DNA of 47,974 nucleotides, from the NCBI GenBank assembly GCA_017463245.1, contig JAFTPN010000051.1:1-47974 (forward strand). Direction: 5' to 3'. A program made the position numbers and the translations under genes. How positions within the stretch are numbered: the stretch's first letter is position 1; each line of letters starts with the position of its first letter. The notes under the pieces are model-generated. The model ran no database searches. It was given only the letters and a program-made list of their open reading frames with translations, and was not told where the DNA came from. This document shows, one piece after another, positions 15,479 through 22,960 of the stretch. This stretch comes from Clostridia bacterium (lineage in GTDB: Bacteria; Bacillota; Clostridia; Christensenellales; Aristaeellaceae).

Positions 15479-15874
15479 TTACTCTTCGTCGTCCTCAGCG
15501 TTGAGCTTGGTGGAGGCGATTTCGATCAGCTTGGCCTCGAGTGCCTGGTCTTCCACGGGAACGAACTCTTCGACCTCTTCACCGTCCACGGTGGACTGGA
15601 TCACCTTCATAATGTAGCAGGTGATTTCTTCGGTCTCATCGATGTCTTCGCAGCCGCAGGCGCACTGTTCATCATGCTCATGCTCGTGGTGACATTCTTC
15701 GCAGTCACAATCATCATCGTCGATGCTGTCGGTCAGGATCACGTATTCCTCGCCATTGTAGAAGAAATAGTCAACAACCTGCATCAAAATGGTATTACCT
15801 TCGTCGTCAGTCATCTCGATGATGTCCAGGGATTCGTTTTCATCTTCGTACAACGGGATCACCTCTTTCTTCAA
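15479..15874 (-). CDS. DUF1292 protein with a Cys/His-rich insertion
   Basis: A 131-residue acidic protein. The ends match DUF1292 (EGNTILMQVVDYFFYNGEEYVIL at the start; DGEEVEEFVPVEDQALEAKLIEIA near the end), a short Bacillota domain of unknown function. Between residues about 52 and 80 is an insertion with Cys at 56, 58, 61, 71, 73 and 75 and His at 62, 63, 65 and 67, which would suit metal binding. It has its own promoter and terminator. Relatives normally lie in the yrrL-yrzL-yrzB neighbourhood; only DUF896 is close here. Confidence 0.88.
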   Translation of the reverse strand: MKKEVIPLYEDENESLDIIEMTDDEGNTILMQVVDYFFYNGEEYVILTDSIDDDDCDCEECHHEHEHDEQCACGCEDIDETEEITCYIMKVIQSTVDGEEVEEFVPVEDQALEAKLIEIASTKLNAEDDEE

Positions 15875-16027
15875 TCGCTTTCAGCCGGCAGCCAGGGGCT
15901 TGTATGATAACAGGCTTGCCTGGGATCAAGGGTTTACCATCGGTCGTGCGGTTATTCCGTCGGGGGATCGATGGCTGCCGGGGAAGCGGCTCTTTGTTCT
16001 TTATTCTTCTTCCCTTGGTGCACCTTT

Positions 16028-16056
16028 ATTATACACACAGATGGCCATTTTGGCAA
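16028..16056 (-). promoter_or_regulatory. Promoter of DUF1292 gene, overlapped by a dyad
   Basis: Minus-strand TTGCCA (16056-16051), 17-bp spacer, TATAAT (16033-16028). The -35 is part of an inverted repeat TTTGGCA/TGCCAAA spanning about 16050-16071, which could be an operator or a weak terminator of the DUF896 gene. The 155-bp leader before the start codon shows nothing I can name. Confidence 0.7.
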
Positions 16057-16109
16057 TAGTTTTTGCCAAAGTTTTTTATTTGACTTTCACAGGCCGCTCT
16101 TGTATACTA

Positions 16110-16319
16110 TTAGTTAGGGCGTTTCTTTTGCAGGGGCGCCTTGGTGCCATCGGGGCGCTGGATCACCGTGTTCTTCAGGATGTCCTCCATATTGGCGCGG
16201 AAGCCATCAAGGTATTCACGGCGGAGGATGGCCTGTTCCTCGGCCTCGGCCTGGGTGAGACCCACGGTCTTTTTTTTGCGGGCCAGTTCGTTGATGCGGT
16301 CGATCTTCTCTCGCTCCAT
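16110..16319 (-). CDS. DUF896 domain-containing protein (YnzC-like)
   Basis: A 69-residue DUF896 protein. The family core MEREKIDRINELARKKK-GLTQAEAEEQAILRREYL forms a helical hairpin; the end TVIQRPDGTKAPLQKK is also typical. Relatives in Bacillus (YnzC, YneA operon) are small cytosolic proteins of unclear function, linked to the SOS region. The ATG at 16319 follows GAGGAGG; the longer frame upstream is antisense to the GNAT gene. It is divergent from the GNAT gene, with start codons 33 bases apart. Confidence 0.92.
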   Translation of the reverse strand: MEREKIDRINELARKKKTVGLTQAEAEEQAILRREYLDGFRANMEDILKNTVIQRPDGTKAPLQKKRPN

Positions 16320-16352
16320 GGGATATTTCCTCCTCTGAAAGGGATGGGTGCA

Positions 16353-16802
16353 ATGGTTGAAGGCAAGTGGTTCCAGCCCGGCGCGGATGCGGCCGAGGCG
16401 TTTGCGATTCGTGAAAAGGTGTTTGGCCGCGGCCGGGATGACATGGACAAGGAGTCCTGGAACGTGCTGGTGTGGTTTGCCGGGGAGCCGGCTGCCACGG
16501 GCCGCCTGTGGTGGCGGGAGGGCGCCTTCTGGCTGGGGGACATTGCCGTGCTGCCGGAGCTGCGCGGCCGCCGCCTGGGCGATCTGACGCTGCGCCTTTT
16601 GCTCTTCAAGGCCGAGACCCATGCGGCGCGGCTTTTGCGGCTGGTTTCGCCCAATGATGTGACGGGCTTCTTTGCCAAGCTGGGCTTCCAGCCCGAAGGC
16701 GATGCCACCGACGGTCAGCAGCCCATGCTGCTGCGGGGCGAGGATCTGTGCCTGGATACCTGCAAGGGCTGCAAGAAGGACTGCCCCAACCGGAAGGATT
16801 AA
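16353..16802 (+). CDS. GNAT family N-acetyltransferase with C-terminal Cys cluster
   Basis: A 149-residue GNAT-fold protein. The acetyl-CoA-binding segment is IAVLPELRGRRLGDLTLRLLL; later SPNDVTGFFAKLGFQPEG completes the fold. After the domain comes LCLDTCKGCKKDCPNRKD, four cysteines spaced C-x3-C-x2-C-x3-C, which suggests a metal or Fe-S site. The ATG at 16353 fits AAAGGGA upstream; an ATG at 16344 is too close to that site. The substrate is unknown. Its stop overlaps the stop of the convergent Lgt-like gene. Confidence 0.85.
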   Translation: MVEGKWFQPGADAAEAFAIREKVFGRGRDDMDKESWNVLVWFAGEPAATGRLWWREGAFWLGDIAVLPELRGRRLGDLTLRLLLFKAETHAARLLRLVSPNDVTGFFAKLGFQPEGDATDGQQPMLLRGEDLCLDTCKGCKKDCPNRKD

Positions 16803-17752
16803 CTCAGCCGTTCAGCCTTGCGGCGGCTCACCAGCGCCATGGTGGCGATGAGCGCCATGCACAGGATCATCACAGCATAGTACACAAGCTTCAGCGAGCC
16901 GCGATCCACGCGGAACTCCATGAAGATGCCCAAGCCGATACATACGATCGTCACGAGCCACAGCGCAAGCAGGTGGCTCTTTTTCATGCCGCCAAGGCGG
17001 TAGAGCCGGGTGGTGAACACTGCAAAGGCCACTACCAGCGCCACCAGCGCCAGCACCTGCTGGATGCGGACAAAATGCACCACCATGTGGCCATCGTTGC
17101 GCAGGCTCTCTAAAACGACCTGGAAGGCACCCAGGAGCGTCAGGGACACAAGACAGGTGTCACCCTTGCGAACACGCCAGCGGCGCTTACAGAGCCAAAT
17201 AGACAGGATTGCGAGGATGATCAGCGCGGTGGCTGCCTCGTAGCGGTAAACCGGGTGGACAAGATCGCCATAGCCGTCCTCCACGCCCAGGAAATACAGC
17301 CACTCGTAGGTAACGGTGCGGCCAAGACCCAGGTTGGTGCCGCCCTCCAGGGTGCGGATCACCACCAGGCCAAGGGGCAGGCCATAGGCCATGGCGTCCA
17401 TCAGGGAGCCATGGGGTAGGCGGCTCCACTTTTCAGCCAGGAAGCCCGCCAGGATCAAGCCCATCACCGCACCGGCAGCGGAGTAGCCGCCATCCCAGAA
17501 ATGCAGCGCCAGCACGGGGTTGGACAGGGTGATGAGGTAATAGGTGCAGTTGGCCAGCACATACACCAGGCGGGACATGAGCCAGCACAGCGGAATGGCC
17601 ACGACCGCCAGCCGGATAAAGGCGCCATAGGCCAGGCCGGTTTTGCGGGCATAGAAGAGGCAGGCTATAAGGCTTAGCAGCAGCGCGGCGGCTGCGCCCA
17701 GGCCATAGCCGGTCACAGGCACACCGAAAAGGGTGAACAGGGTGGCACTCAT
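16799..17752 (-). CDS. Prolipoprotein diacylglyceryl transferase-like membrane protein
   Basis: A 317-residue polytopic protein of the Lgt family. Recognisable positions are FWDGGYSAAGAVMG (compare W-x-GG-S-x-GG in Lgt), HPVYRYEA (HPtqlYE) and LESLRNDGHMVVHFVRIQQV (E-x2-R...G...GQ). Lgt attaches diacylglycerol from phosphatidylglycerol to the lipobox Cys. Several classical positions are altered and the C-terminus has extra helices, so it may not be the housekeeping enzyme. It is the last gene of the M1-GT2-sORF-NAGPA operon, only 3 bases after the previous stop. Confidence 0.75.
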   Translation of the reverse strand: MSATLFTLFGVPVTGYGLGAAAALLLSLIACLFYARKTGLAYGAFIRLAVVAIPLCWLMSRLVYVLANCTYYLITLSNPVLALHFWDGGYSAAGAVMGLILAGFLAEKWSRLPHGSLMDAMAYGLPLGLVVIRTLEGGTNLGLGRTVTYEWLYFLGVEDGYGDLVHPVYRYEAATALIILAILSIWLCKRRWRVRKGDTCLVSLTLLGAFQVVLESLRNDGHMVVHFVRIQQVLALVALVVAFAVFTTRLYRLGGMKKSHLLALWLVTIVCIGLGIFMEFRVDRGSLKLVYYAVMILCMALIATMALVSRRKAERLS

Positions 17753-17755
17753 GGC

Positions 17756-18670
17756 TTACTCCTTCGTATCATCCAGGCCAAAGTCGATGGCGGTGGCAAA
17801 GTAGATGATGTCGCTGACGGAACGCTCGGATTTCACCGTCTTGGTGGAGAAGTTCTCCTGACCGAAAACCATCAGGGCGCTGTTGCCGCCATCCAGGTTA
17901 TAGGCCTGCTGACAGCCCTGGTCATACAGGAACTGGGCGAGGGTGGCAGTTTTGCAGCCGTAGGACTTCTGCTTGGTGCCATCGGCATTGGTGACGGTCA
18001 CAGGGCGATCCTTGCCGCCGTCCACCACCACCAGCACGTATTCCAGCGGGCCCACCTGGCCGATGCCGCAGCGGGGCTCCAGGCCATTGGGGTTGTAGCG
18101 GTAGTCCTTGCTGATCTCCTGCAGCTGGCCGTCGATGACCAGGGCGGGGCCAAAGTTGAACACGTTGATCAGGGTGTGCTCCTGCATCAGCGCCTGGAGC
18201 AGGGTGGCATCGGAATTCTTGAGGATGTGGAAATCGCCGTTCTCATCGGTGATGAGCATATCGCGGGTCTTGATGGGCTTTTTGCGGTAGGTCTCGCCCA
18301 TGCGGACCACGAAGCCGCCTTCCTCATTGGTGCAGTAGTCGCCGCCGATGGCCACCACCGCGTTGTTGTTCTTGGCAATGGTGGAAATGCGATTGGTCTT
18401 TTTGCCGAAGGGGCCAGCCAGGGCGGTGCGCAGCTGGGAGGCATCGGCGATCTTCACGCGAGCCACGTTGAAGTGGGCTTCACCCACCCACACGCGCTCC
18501 ATCTGCACGGAGATGCTGGGATCCTCGTAGGTGGACTCGGTAAAGTTGGCGGGATCGGCTACATGGCCGGGGGTGTTGATATCGATGGGCAGGGAAGAGA
18601 AGGCGATCTCCGCCGTGGCAAAGCAGGGCAGGAGCATCGCGCAGAGAAGCATCGCGGCAAGCTTGCGCAT
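17756..18670 (-). CDS. Secreted phosphodiester glycosidase (NAGPA) domain protein
   Basis: A 304-residue exported protein. Residues 1-20 form a signal peptide (MRKLAAMLLCAMLLPCFATA). The rest matches the NAGPA / exopolysaccharide phosphodiester glycosidase domain: VVAIGGDYC, NFGPALVIDG, PRCGIGQ, VVVDGG and the characteristic YNLDGGNSALMVF. In human 'uncovering enzyme' the domain removes GlcNAc from a phosphodiester; in bacteria it is linked to wall or teichoic-type glycans. The ATG at 18670 follows GGAGGT; an in-frame ATG 36 bases upstream lacks a site. Confidence 0.88.
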   Translation of the reverse strand: MRKLAAMLLCAMLLPCFATAEIAFSSLPIDINTPGHVADPANFTESTYEDPSISVQMERVWVGEAHFNVARVKIADASQLRTALAGPFGKKTNRISTIAKNNNAVVAIGGDYCTNEEGGFVVRMGETYRKKPIKTRDMLITDENGDFHILKNSDATLLQALMQEHTLINVFNFGPALVIDGQLQEISKDYRYNPNGLEPRCGIGQVGPLEYVLVVVDGGKDRPVTVTNADGTKQKSYGCKTATLAQFLYDQGCQQAYNLDGGNSALMVFGQENFSTKTVKSERSVSDIIYFATAIDFGLDDTKE

Positions 18671-18686
18671 ATCAGTACCTCCAGTA

Positions 18687-18851
18687 TTACTCGAAAAGGA
18701 AAGCATATTCGTCGTCCAAGTCAGCGGGGCCGGCGTTCATGTAGGATTCCTGGGCTTCCGGCTTCAGGTCGGGGGAGGGGATCGCCACGGCGAAGCCCAC
18801 CAGAAGCACCGCGGCCAGCAGCGTCAGGAGCAGGTTCTTCAGCTTATTCAT
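18687..18851 (-). CDS. Small secreted or anchored protein, 54 aa
   Basis: A 54-residue ORF. Its start overlaps the stop of the GT2 gene by 8 bases (ATGAATAA), with GAGGAGG upstream, so translation is probably coupled. An N-terminal hydrophobic helix (MNKLKNLLLTLLAAVLLVGFA) is followed by a short acidic tail ending DLDDEYAFLFE. I do not recognise a family. Placement in the envelope operon suggests an exported accessory peptide or membrane anchor. Confidence 0.65.
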   Translation of the reverse strand: MNKLKNLLLTLLAAVLLVGFAVAIPSPDLKPEAQESYMNAGPADLDDEYAFLFE

Positions 18852-19935
18852 GGCTGTCCTCCTCGCGGAACACCCAGCGGTTCTGCACCCGGTAGCTCAC
18901 CAGATACAGCAGCGCATCCACCACCAGCTTCACAATGGAGGCCAGCGCGGGGGCGAAGTGGAGCAGCTTCACGATCAGCTCAACGCCCACGGCGGAAACC
19001 AGCAGCAGGCACACCGCCAGGATGACGTAGCGGATGAAGGTCTGCTTGTCGCCCTTGGCCTTGAACACGAAGTTCTTGTTCAAAAGGAAATTGCAGGGGG
19101 CGGAAATGGCGCGGGCGATCACCGTGCTGAGGATCTCGCGGCCGGTACCCATGCCTGCCAGGATGAAATTCTCCAGGATGGCGAACACGCCGTTGTCGAT
19201 CAGGAAGGAGATGATGGATGCCCCCATGAACAGGATGAAGCTGCCCAGGATCACCTTGTAGATGCGGTAGCTGTCCCGGATGGGATGGAAGTGGGTGCCC
19301 GCGTTCTCATTCTCGTAAATGGTCTCGATGGTGATGGGCACCATGGGGATATTGGCGCGGGCGCAGGCGATGAGCACGTTCATTTCGTATTCAAAGCGGT
19401 CGCCCTTCACCTGCTGCATGAAGCCCAGCCGACGGAAGGGGAAGGCGCGCAGGCCGGTCTGGGTGTCCGGCAGCCATTGCCCGTAGAGCAGCTTGAACAC
19501 CGCTGAGGTGATCTTGTTGCCGAAGCGGGACTTGGGCGGCACGTTGTCCAGGTTGAAGTCGCGGCTGCCCAGGTACAGTTCGTCCTTGCCCTCGGCCAGG
19601 GCTTCGGCCAGCTGCCAGCAGTCGTCCACGGTGTGCTGGCCATCGGCATCGGCGGTGATCACGCCGCTGGCGTCCGGCATGGCCTGCTGGATGTGGGCAT
19701 AGCCGGTCTTCAGCGCCACGCCCTTGCCCTTGTTCACCTCGTGGTGCAGCACGGTAACGCCCTCCATGGCGGCCAGGCGGCTGAAGATGTCCTGATACTT
19801 TTCGCTGGAGCCGTCGTCCACGATCACGAAGCGGGAGAAGCCCTTGTCCATCAGGGCGCGGACGTATACGGGCAGGCGCTCGTCCGGCTCCAGGGAGGGG
19901 ATGAGGATCACGGCGTTGGTGGGTTCAAGCTTCAT
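18844..19935 (-). CDS. GT2 glycosyltransferase fused to GtrA domain
   Basis: 363 residues. The first 225 are a GT-A family 2 domain of the dolichol-phosphate-mannose-synthase type: VILIPSLEPDE, IVDDGSSEKY, NKGKGVALKTGY, ITADADGQHT (the DxD-type metal site) and DTQTGLRAFP. The rest is a GtrA domain of four membrane helices (SFILFMGASIISFLIDNG... NKNFVFKAKGDK). Such fusions transfer a sugar from a nucleotide to a polyprenyl phosphate and deliver it across the membrane. It follows the M1 peptidase gene by 19 bases. Confidence 0.93.
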   Translation of the reverse strand: MKLEPTNAVILIPSLEPDERLPVYVRALMDKGFSRFVIVDDGSSEKYQDIFSRLAAMEGVTVLHHEVNKGKGVALKTGYAHIQQAMPDASGVITADADGQHTVDDCWQLAEALAEGKDELYLGSRDFNLDNVPPKSRFGNKITSAVFKLLYGQWLPDTQTGLRAFPFRRLGFMQQVKGDRFEYEMNVLIACARANIPMVPITIETIYENENAGTHFHPIRDSYRIYKVILGSFILFMGASIISFLIDNGVFAILENFILAGMGTGREILSTVIARAISAPCNFLLNKNFVFKAKGDKQTFIRYVILAVCLLLVSAVGVELIVKLLHFAPALASIVKLVVDALLYLVSYRVQNRWVFREEDSHE

Positions 19936-19954
19936 GGGTACAGTTCCTTTCGTG

Positions 19955-21478
19955 TCAATTGCTGATATAGGTATCCAGATAGTCCTCCATCAGGGCGGTG
20001 AGATCCTGACCTGCCGCCTGGGAAAGCAGCTGCGTCAGCTGCTGGCGGGTGGCAAGGCCGAAGCGGAAGTCCTGCACGTATTGCTGCAGGACGGCGTCCA
20101 GCTGTTCCTTGCCCATCAGGTTCTCCAGCGCCATCCACAGCGCTGCGCCCCGGCGGTACACCACCTGGGAATACTCGGTCAAGTCCTGAAAATAGTCGAT
20201 GGGGCTGCCCGGCGTAACGCCCCGGGGAATGGTGATGCGCATGGCGGTCTCAATGCGGTCAAAGGCGGTGCTTTCCCGGGTGGAGGCGCCGTAGTACCGG
20301 CCGATGTAGTCCATCAGCCCGTACTCGCACAGGGATTCATCCTGCCAGGCCTGGTAGTAGCTGTCGCTGCCCACCATGGCGTACCACCATTGGTGCGCCA
20401 CCTCGTGCGCCACGGTGATCTCCAATGCATCGCCCTGGGCAGCGATCACCTCCCCGCCGATCATCACCATGCGGGGATACTCCATGCCGCCGTAGGGGAA
20501 GGAGACCTCCGTCAGGGTCAGGGTGGGGTAGACGTATTCGCCGTAGTGGGCTTCATAGCAGGCGATGGCCTGCCGGGCAAACTTCACCATGCGCTGGGCA
20601 GCGGCCTTGTTCCGGGCGTGGGCGATGAGAAGCACATCGTCCGCCATGCCCGTGGCGGTGGCGAATTGGTCGCTGATCACCAGGGCAAAGTCCCGCACGG
20701 CCTGGGCCTGCAGGGTGTAGACGTTGGCATCCGCCAGGCGGACAGGCTCGGCATACCCGGTGGAGGCCACGGTGTAGCCCTGGGGCAGGGTGAGGCGAAC
20801 CGTCCAGTTGGCGCACTCACTCATAAAGGGATCGCCGATGGACACATAGTCTTCCGTGCGCCAGTCGCCGTTTTCCCACACCGCCAGGGTGGGGAACACG
20901 TTCCCCAGGGCGAAGATGTCCTCCTGCACGCCGAAGCGGCTGCCGCAGTCGGGGATGTTCACGTGGTAGTCCAGCGTGACGGTGATGTCCGCGTCCTTCG
21001 GCCAGTCAGCAGGCAGGGTGAGGACGGTTTTCGCGCTGTCCTCCCAGGTGTGCTGCACCCTTTCGCCATTGACGGCGGCGCTGTCCAGGATCAAGCCGCC
21101 GGTGGAAAAGCGGGTGCCGTAGCTGGCAGCGAAAAGCTCGTCGTTGGCCACGGGGGAGGTATCCTCGCTGAGGTAAGCGCCGGAGTAGCTGCGCAGGGTC
21201 ACGCTGTCCTGCGCCTGGCCGGAGGGATTGCGCAGCGTCATCACCTGGGTGGCGGTGAGCTGCTTGCTCTCCGGGTCGAACACGGCGTCGATGGTGATGC
21301 TGTCCAGGCCTTGGGCGGCCTCAAGCACGGCTTCATTGGTGGGCGGGAGGAAAACAGCCTGGGTCGGATGCGCCGTGAAGTGCCAGGCCAGCGCCACGCA
21401 GGCCACCAGACACACGACGATCAGCGCGGCATAGCGCCACGCCCTGCGGTTTTCCTGCGGGGAAAGTCGTTCTCTCAT
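19955..21478 (-). CDS. Membrane-anchored M1 family metallopeptidase
   Basis: A 507-residue gluzincin. A membrane anchor spans about residues 15-33. The N-terminal beta domain leads to SFPYGGMEYP (exopeptidase GxMEN-type loop), then HEVAHQWW with His358, Glu359 and His362, and the third zinc ligand Glu381 (WQDESLCEYG), giving HExxH-x18-E. The catalytic domain faces outward. It is first in the envelope operon, with GAAAGGAG upstream. Here GGMEY replaces GAMEN, so aminopeptidase versus other specificity is open. Confidence 0.92.
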   Translation of the reverse strand: MRERLSPQENRRAWRYAALIVVCLVACVALAWHFTAHPTQAVFLPPTNEAVLEAAQGLDSITIDAVFDPESKQLTATQVMTLRNPSGQAQDSVTLRSYSGAYLSEDTSPVANDELFAASYGTRFSTGGLILDSAAVNGERVQHTWEDSAKTVLTLPADWPKDADITVTLDYHVNIPDCGSRFGVQEDIFALGNVFPTLAVWENGDWRTEDYVSIGDPFMSECANWTVRLTLPQGYTVASTGYAEPVRLADANVYTLQAQAVRDFALVISDQFATATGMADDVLLIAHARNKAAAQRMVKFARQAIACYEAHYGEYVYPTLTLTEVSFPYGGMEYPRMVMIGGEVIAAQGDALEITVAHEVAHQWWYAMVGSDSYYQAWQDESLCEYGLMDYIGRYYGASTRESTAFDRIETAMRITIPRGVTPGSPIDYFQDLTEYSQVVYRRGAALWMALENLMGKEQLDAVLQQYVQDFRFGLATRQQLTQLLSQAAGQDLTALMEDYLDTYISN

Positions 21479-21518
21479 GGATCGCTCCTTTCACGCCACC
21501 AATAATAAACCACCATAC

Positions 21519-21547
21519 ATTATACTACATTTAACGGAGAAACACAA
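21519..21547 (-). promoter_or_regulatory. Candidate promoter of the M1/GT2/NAGPA/Lgt-like operon
   Basis: Minus-strand TATAAT (21524-21519) with TTGTGT 17 bp upstream (21547-21542). It lies in the 83-bp gap after ybaK. Confidence 0.5.
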
Positions 21548-21561
21548 TGCTTCCTTCCCGC

Positions 21562-22044
21562 TTATTCCCGGCAAAGCTCTGCCAGCCTGGCGCGGGTTTC
21601 GCTGATGAGCGCCTCCGTGGCCAGGATCACCTGGCAGCCCCTTACGCCTGCGCTGACGCTGATGCGCTCCAGCTTTTCGGCTGCGCTGTCCAGATAGGTG
21701 GGGAAGAGCTTCTTCATGCCGATGGGGCTGCAGCCGCCGCGAAGGTAGCCCGTCAGGGGCAAGAGATCCTTCTGGGGCAGCATGGCCACGCTCTTGTTGC
21801 CGCTGGCTCGGGCAACGGCCTTCAGGTCAAGCTCCTTTTCCACGGGGATCACGCACACCAGGTGGCTCTGCCTGTCGCCGGTGAGCACCAGGGTCTTGTA
21901 GATCATGCTGGCGTCCAGCCCGGTCTTGCCCGCCACCAGCTTGCCGTCGAAGTTATCGTCCTCCACGGCGTATTCGCGGGTCTCATAGGGGATCTTGCGG
22001 GCGTCCAGGTGGCGCAGCACATTGGTTTTCACGGCCTTGGCCAT
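21562..22044 (-). CDS. ybaK: Cys-tRNA(Pro)/aminoacyl-tRNA deacylase, YbaK/EbsC family
   Basis: 160 residues, YbaK type. It hydrolyses mischarged Cys-tRNA(Pro) and related tRNAs after ProRS errors. Diagnostic parts are AGKTGLDASMIYKTLVL with the conserved Lys, VIPVEKELDLKAVARASGNKSVAML, and GYLRGGCSPIGMKK. The size is normal. It has its own promoter in the divergent region shared with the CofE-like gene. Confidence 0.94.
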   Translation of the reverse strand: MAKAVKTNVLRHLDARKIPYETREYAVEDDNFDGKLVAGKTGLDASMIYKTLVLTGDRQSHLVCVIPVEKELDLKAVARASGNKSVAMLPQKDLLPLTGYLRGGCSPIGMKKLFPTYLDSAAEKLERISVSAGVRGCQVILATEALISETRARLAELCRE

Positions 22045-22078
22045 GGGTGGTCACATCCTTGCAATATGGAATGAAATC

Positions 22079-22107
22079 ATTATACAGGAGCAGCAGGGCA
22101 GGCGCAA
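22079..22107 (-). promoter_or_regulatory. Promoter of ybaK
   Basis: Minus-strand TTGCGC (22107-22102), 17-bp spacer, TATAAT (22084-22079), 34 bases before the ybaK start. Confidence 0.6.
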
Positions 22108-22143
22108 GGAATAAAAAACACGGCGATTGATGAAGATAGAAAA

Positions 22144-22172
22144 TTGACAGGGATTGCAAAGCGTTGTACAAT
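22144..22172 (+). promoter_or_regulatory. Promoter of CofE-like/MBL operon
   Basis: Consensus TTGACA (22144-22149), 17-bp spacer, TACAAT (22167-22172). It excludes the in-frame ATG at 22164 as the start of the next gene. Confidence 0.85.
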
Positions 22173-22211
22173 ATTCAGGTATGGTATGACGCAAATAAGG
22201 AGGCACTTGAG

Positions 22212-22952
22212 ATGGGCGATACCCGCAATCTGGAAGAGCAGCGCCGGGAAAAAGACGGCATTGTATATTTTGACCGCGGTCGGCTGACCGGCAAGGACGG
22301 CAGGCAGTATGACCGCTTTGCCATTCAGACCCACTTTGTGGAGGTGGGCGAGGACGCCTCTGCCCTGGTGGAGAAGTATGTCCGCCCCCTGTATCAGGAA
22401 GGTGACTGTGTGGCCATCACCGCCAAGGTCATGGCCATGTGCACCGGCAATGTGAAGAAGATGGAGGACATGAAGCTGGGCTTCTTTGCCAAGCTGATGG
22501 CGCGCTTTGCGGGCATCAACTCCACGGGCGTTGGCATGCACGAGCCCTACAAGCTCCAGCTGGTCATCGACATGGTGGGTCTGCCCCGTGTGCTGCTGGC
22601 GGCCTTTGTGTCCGCGGTGACCCGCCCCTTCGGCATCAAGGGCCTGTTCTACAAGATCTGCGGCCACGGCGTGGCGGGCATCGACGGCTTCTATTTCCGT
22701 TCCAGCTTCGAGCGGTATAAGACCCTGGCGCTGATCAACCCGGAGAACCCCGTTGAGCTGTCCAACGAGATGGCCAAGAACACCGGGATGCCTGTGGTGA
22801 TCATGGACGCCAACGACATCGATCAGAACCAGCTGGGCAAGTGCGATGCCTTCCCCCTTACTGATGATCAGATTCAGGACGCATTGAAGGACAACCCCTG
22901 CGGCCAGGGCGACGAGCTGACGCCCCTGATCCTTATTCGCCCCGTGCAGTGA
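22212..22952 (+). CDS. Coenzyme F420-0:L-glutamate ligase family protein (CofE-like)
   Basis: 246 residues. The order of motifs fits the F420 gamma-glutamyl ligase family: FAIQTHFVEVGED near the start, GDCVAITAKVMAM (compare GDxxviakKvvs), a GLFYKICGHGVAGIDG loop, and NTGMPVVIMDANDIDQNQLG. In methanogens and actinobacteria CofE adds glutamates to F420; Clostridia without F420 carry paralogues whose substrate is unknown. The ATG at 22212 has AAGGAGG at 22197-22203. It lies 8 bases before the metallo-beta-lactamase gene. Confidence 0.8.
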   Translation: MGDTRNLEEQRREKDGIVYFDRGRLTGKDGRQYDRFAIQTHFVEVGEDASALVEKYVRPLYQEGDCVAITAKVMAMCTGNVKKMEDMKLGFFAKLMARFAGINSTGVGMHEPYKLQLVIDMVGLPRVLLAAFVSAVTRPFGIKGLFYKICGHGVAGIDGFYFRSSFERYKTLALINPENPVELSNEMAKNTGMPVVIMDANDIDQNQLGKCDAFPLTDDQIQDALKDNPCGQGDELTPLILIRPVQ

Positions 22953-22960
22953 GGTAAGCC

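Noticed and set aside
22164-22211. Upstream ATG of the CofE-like gene
   Set aside because: It lies within the TTGACA-17-TACAAT promoter, and ATG 22212 has a strong ribosome binding site.
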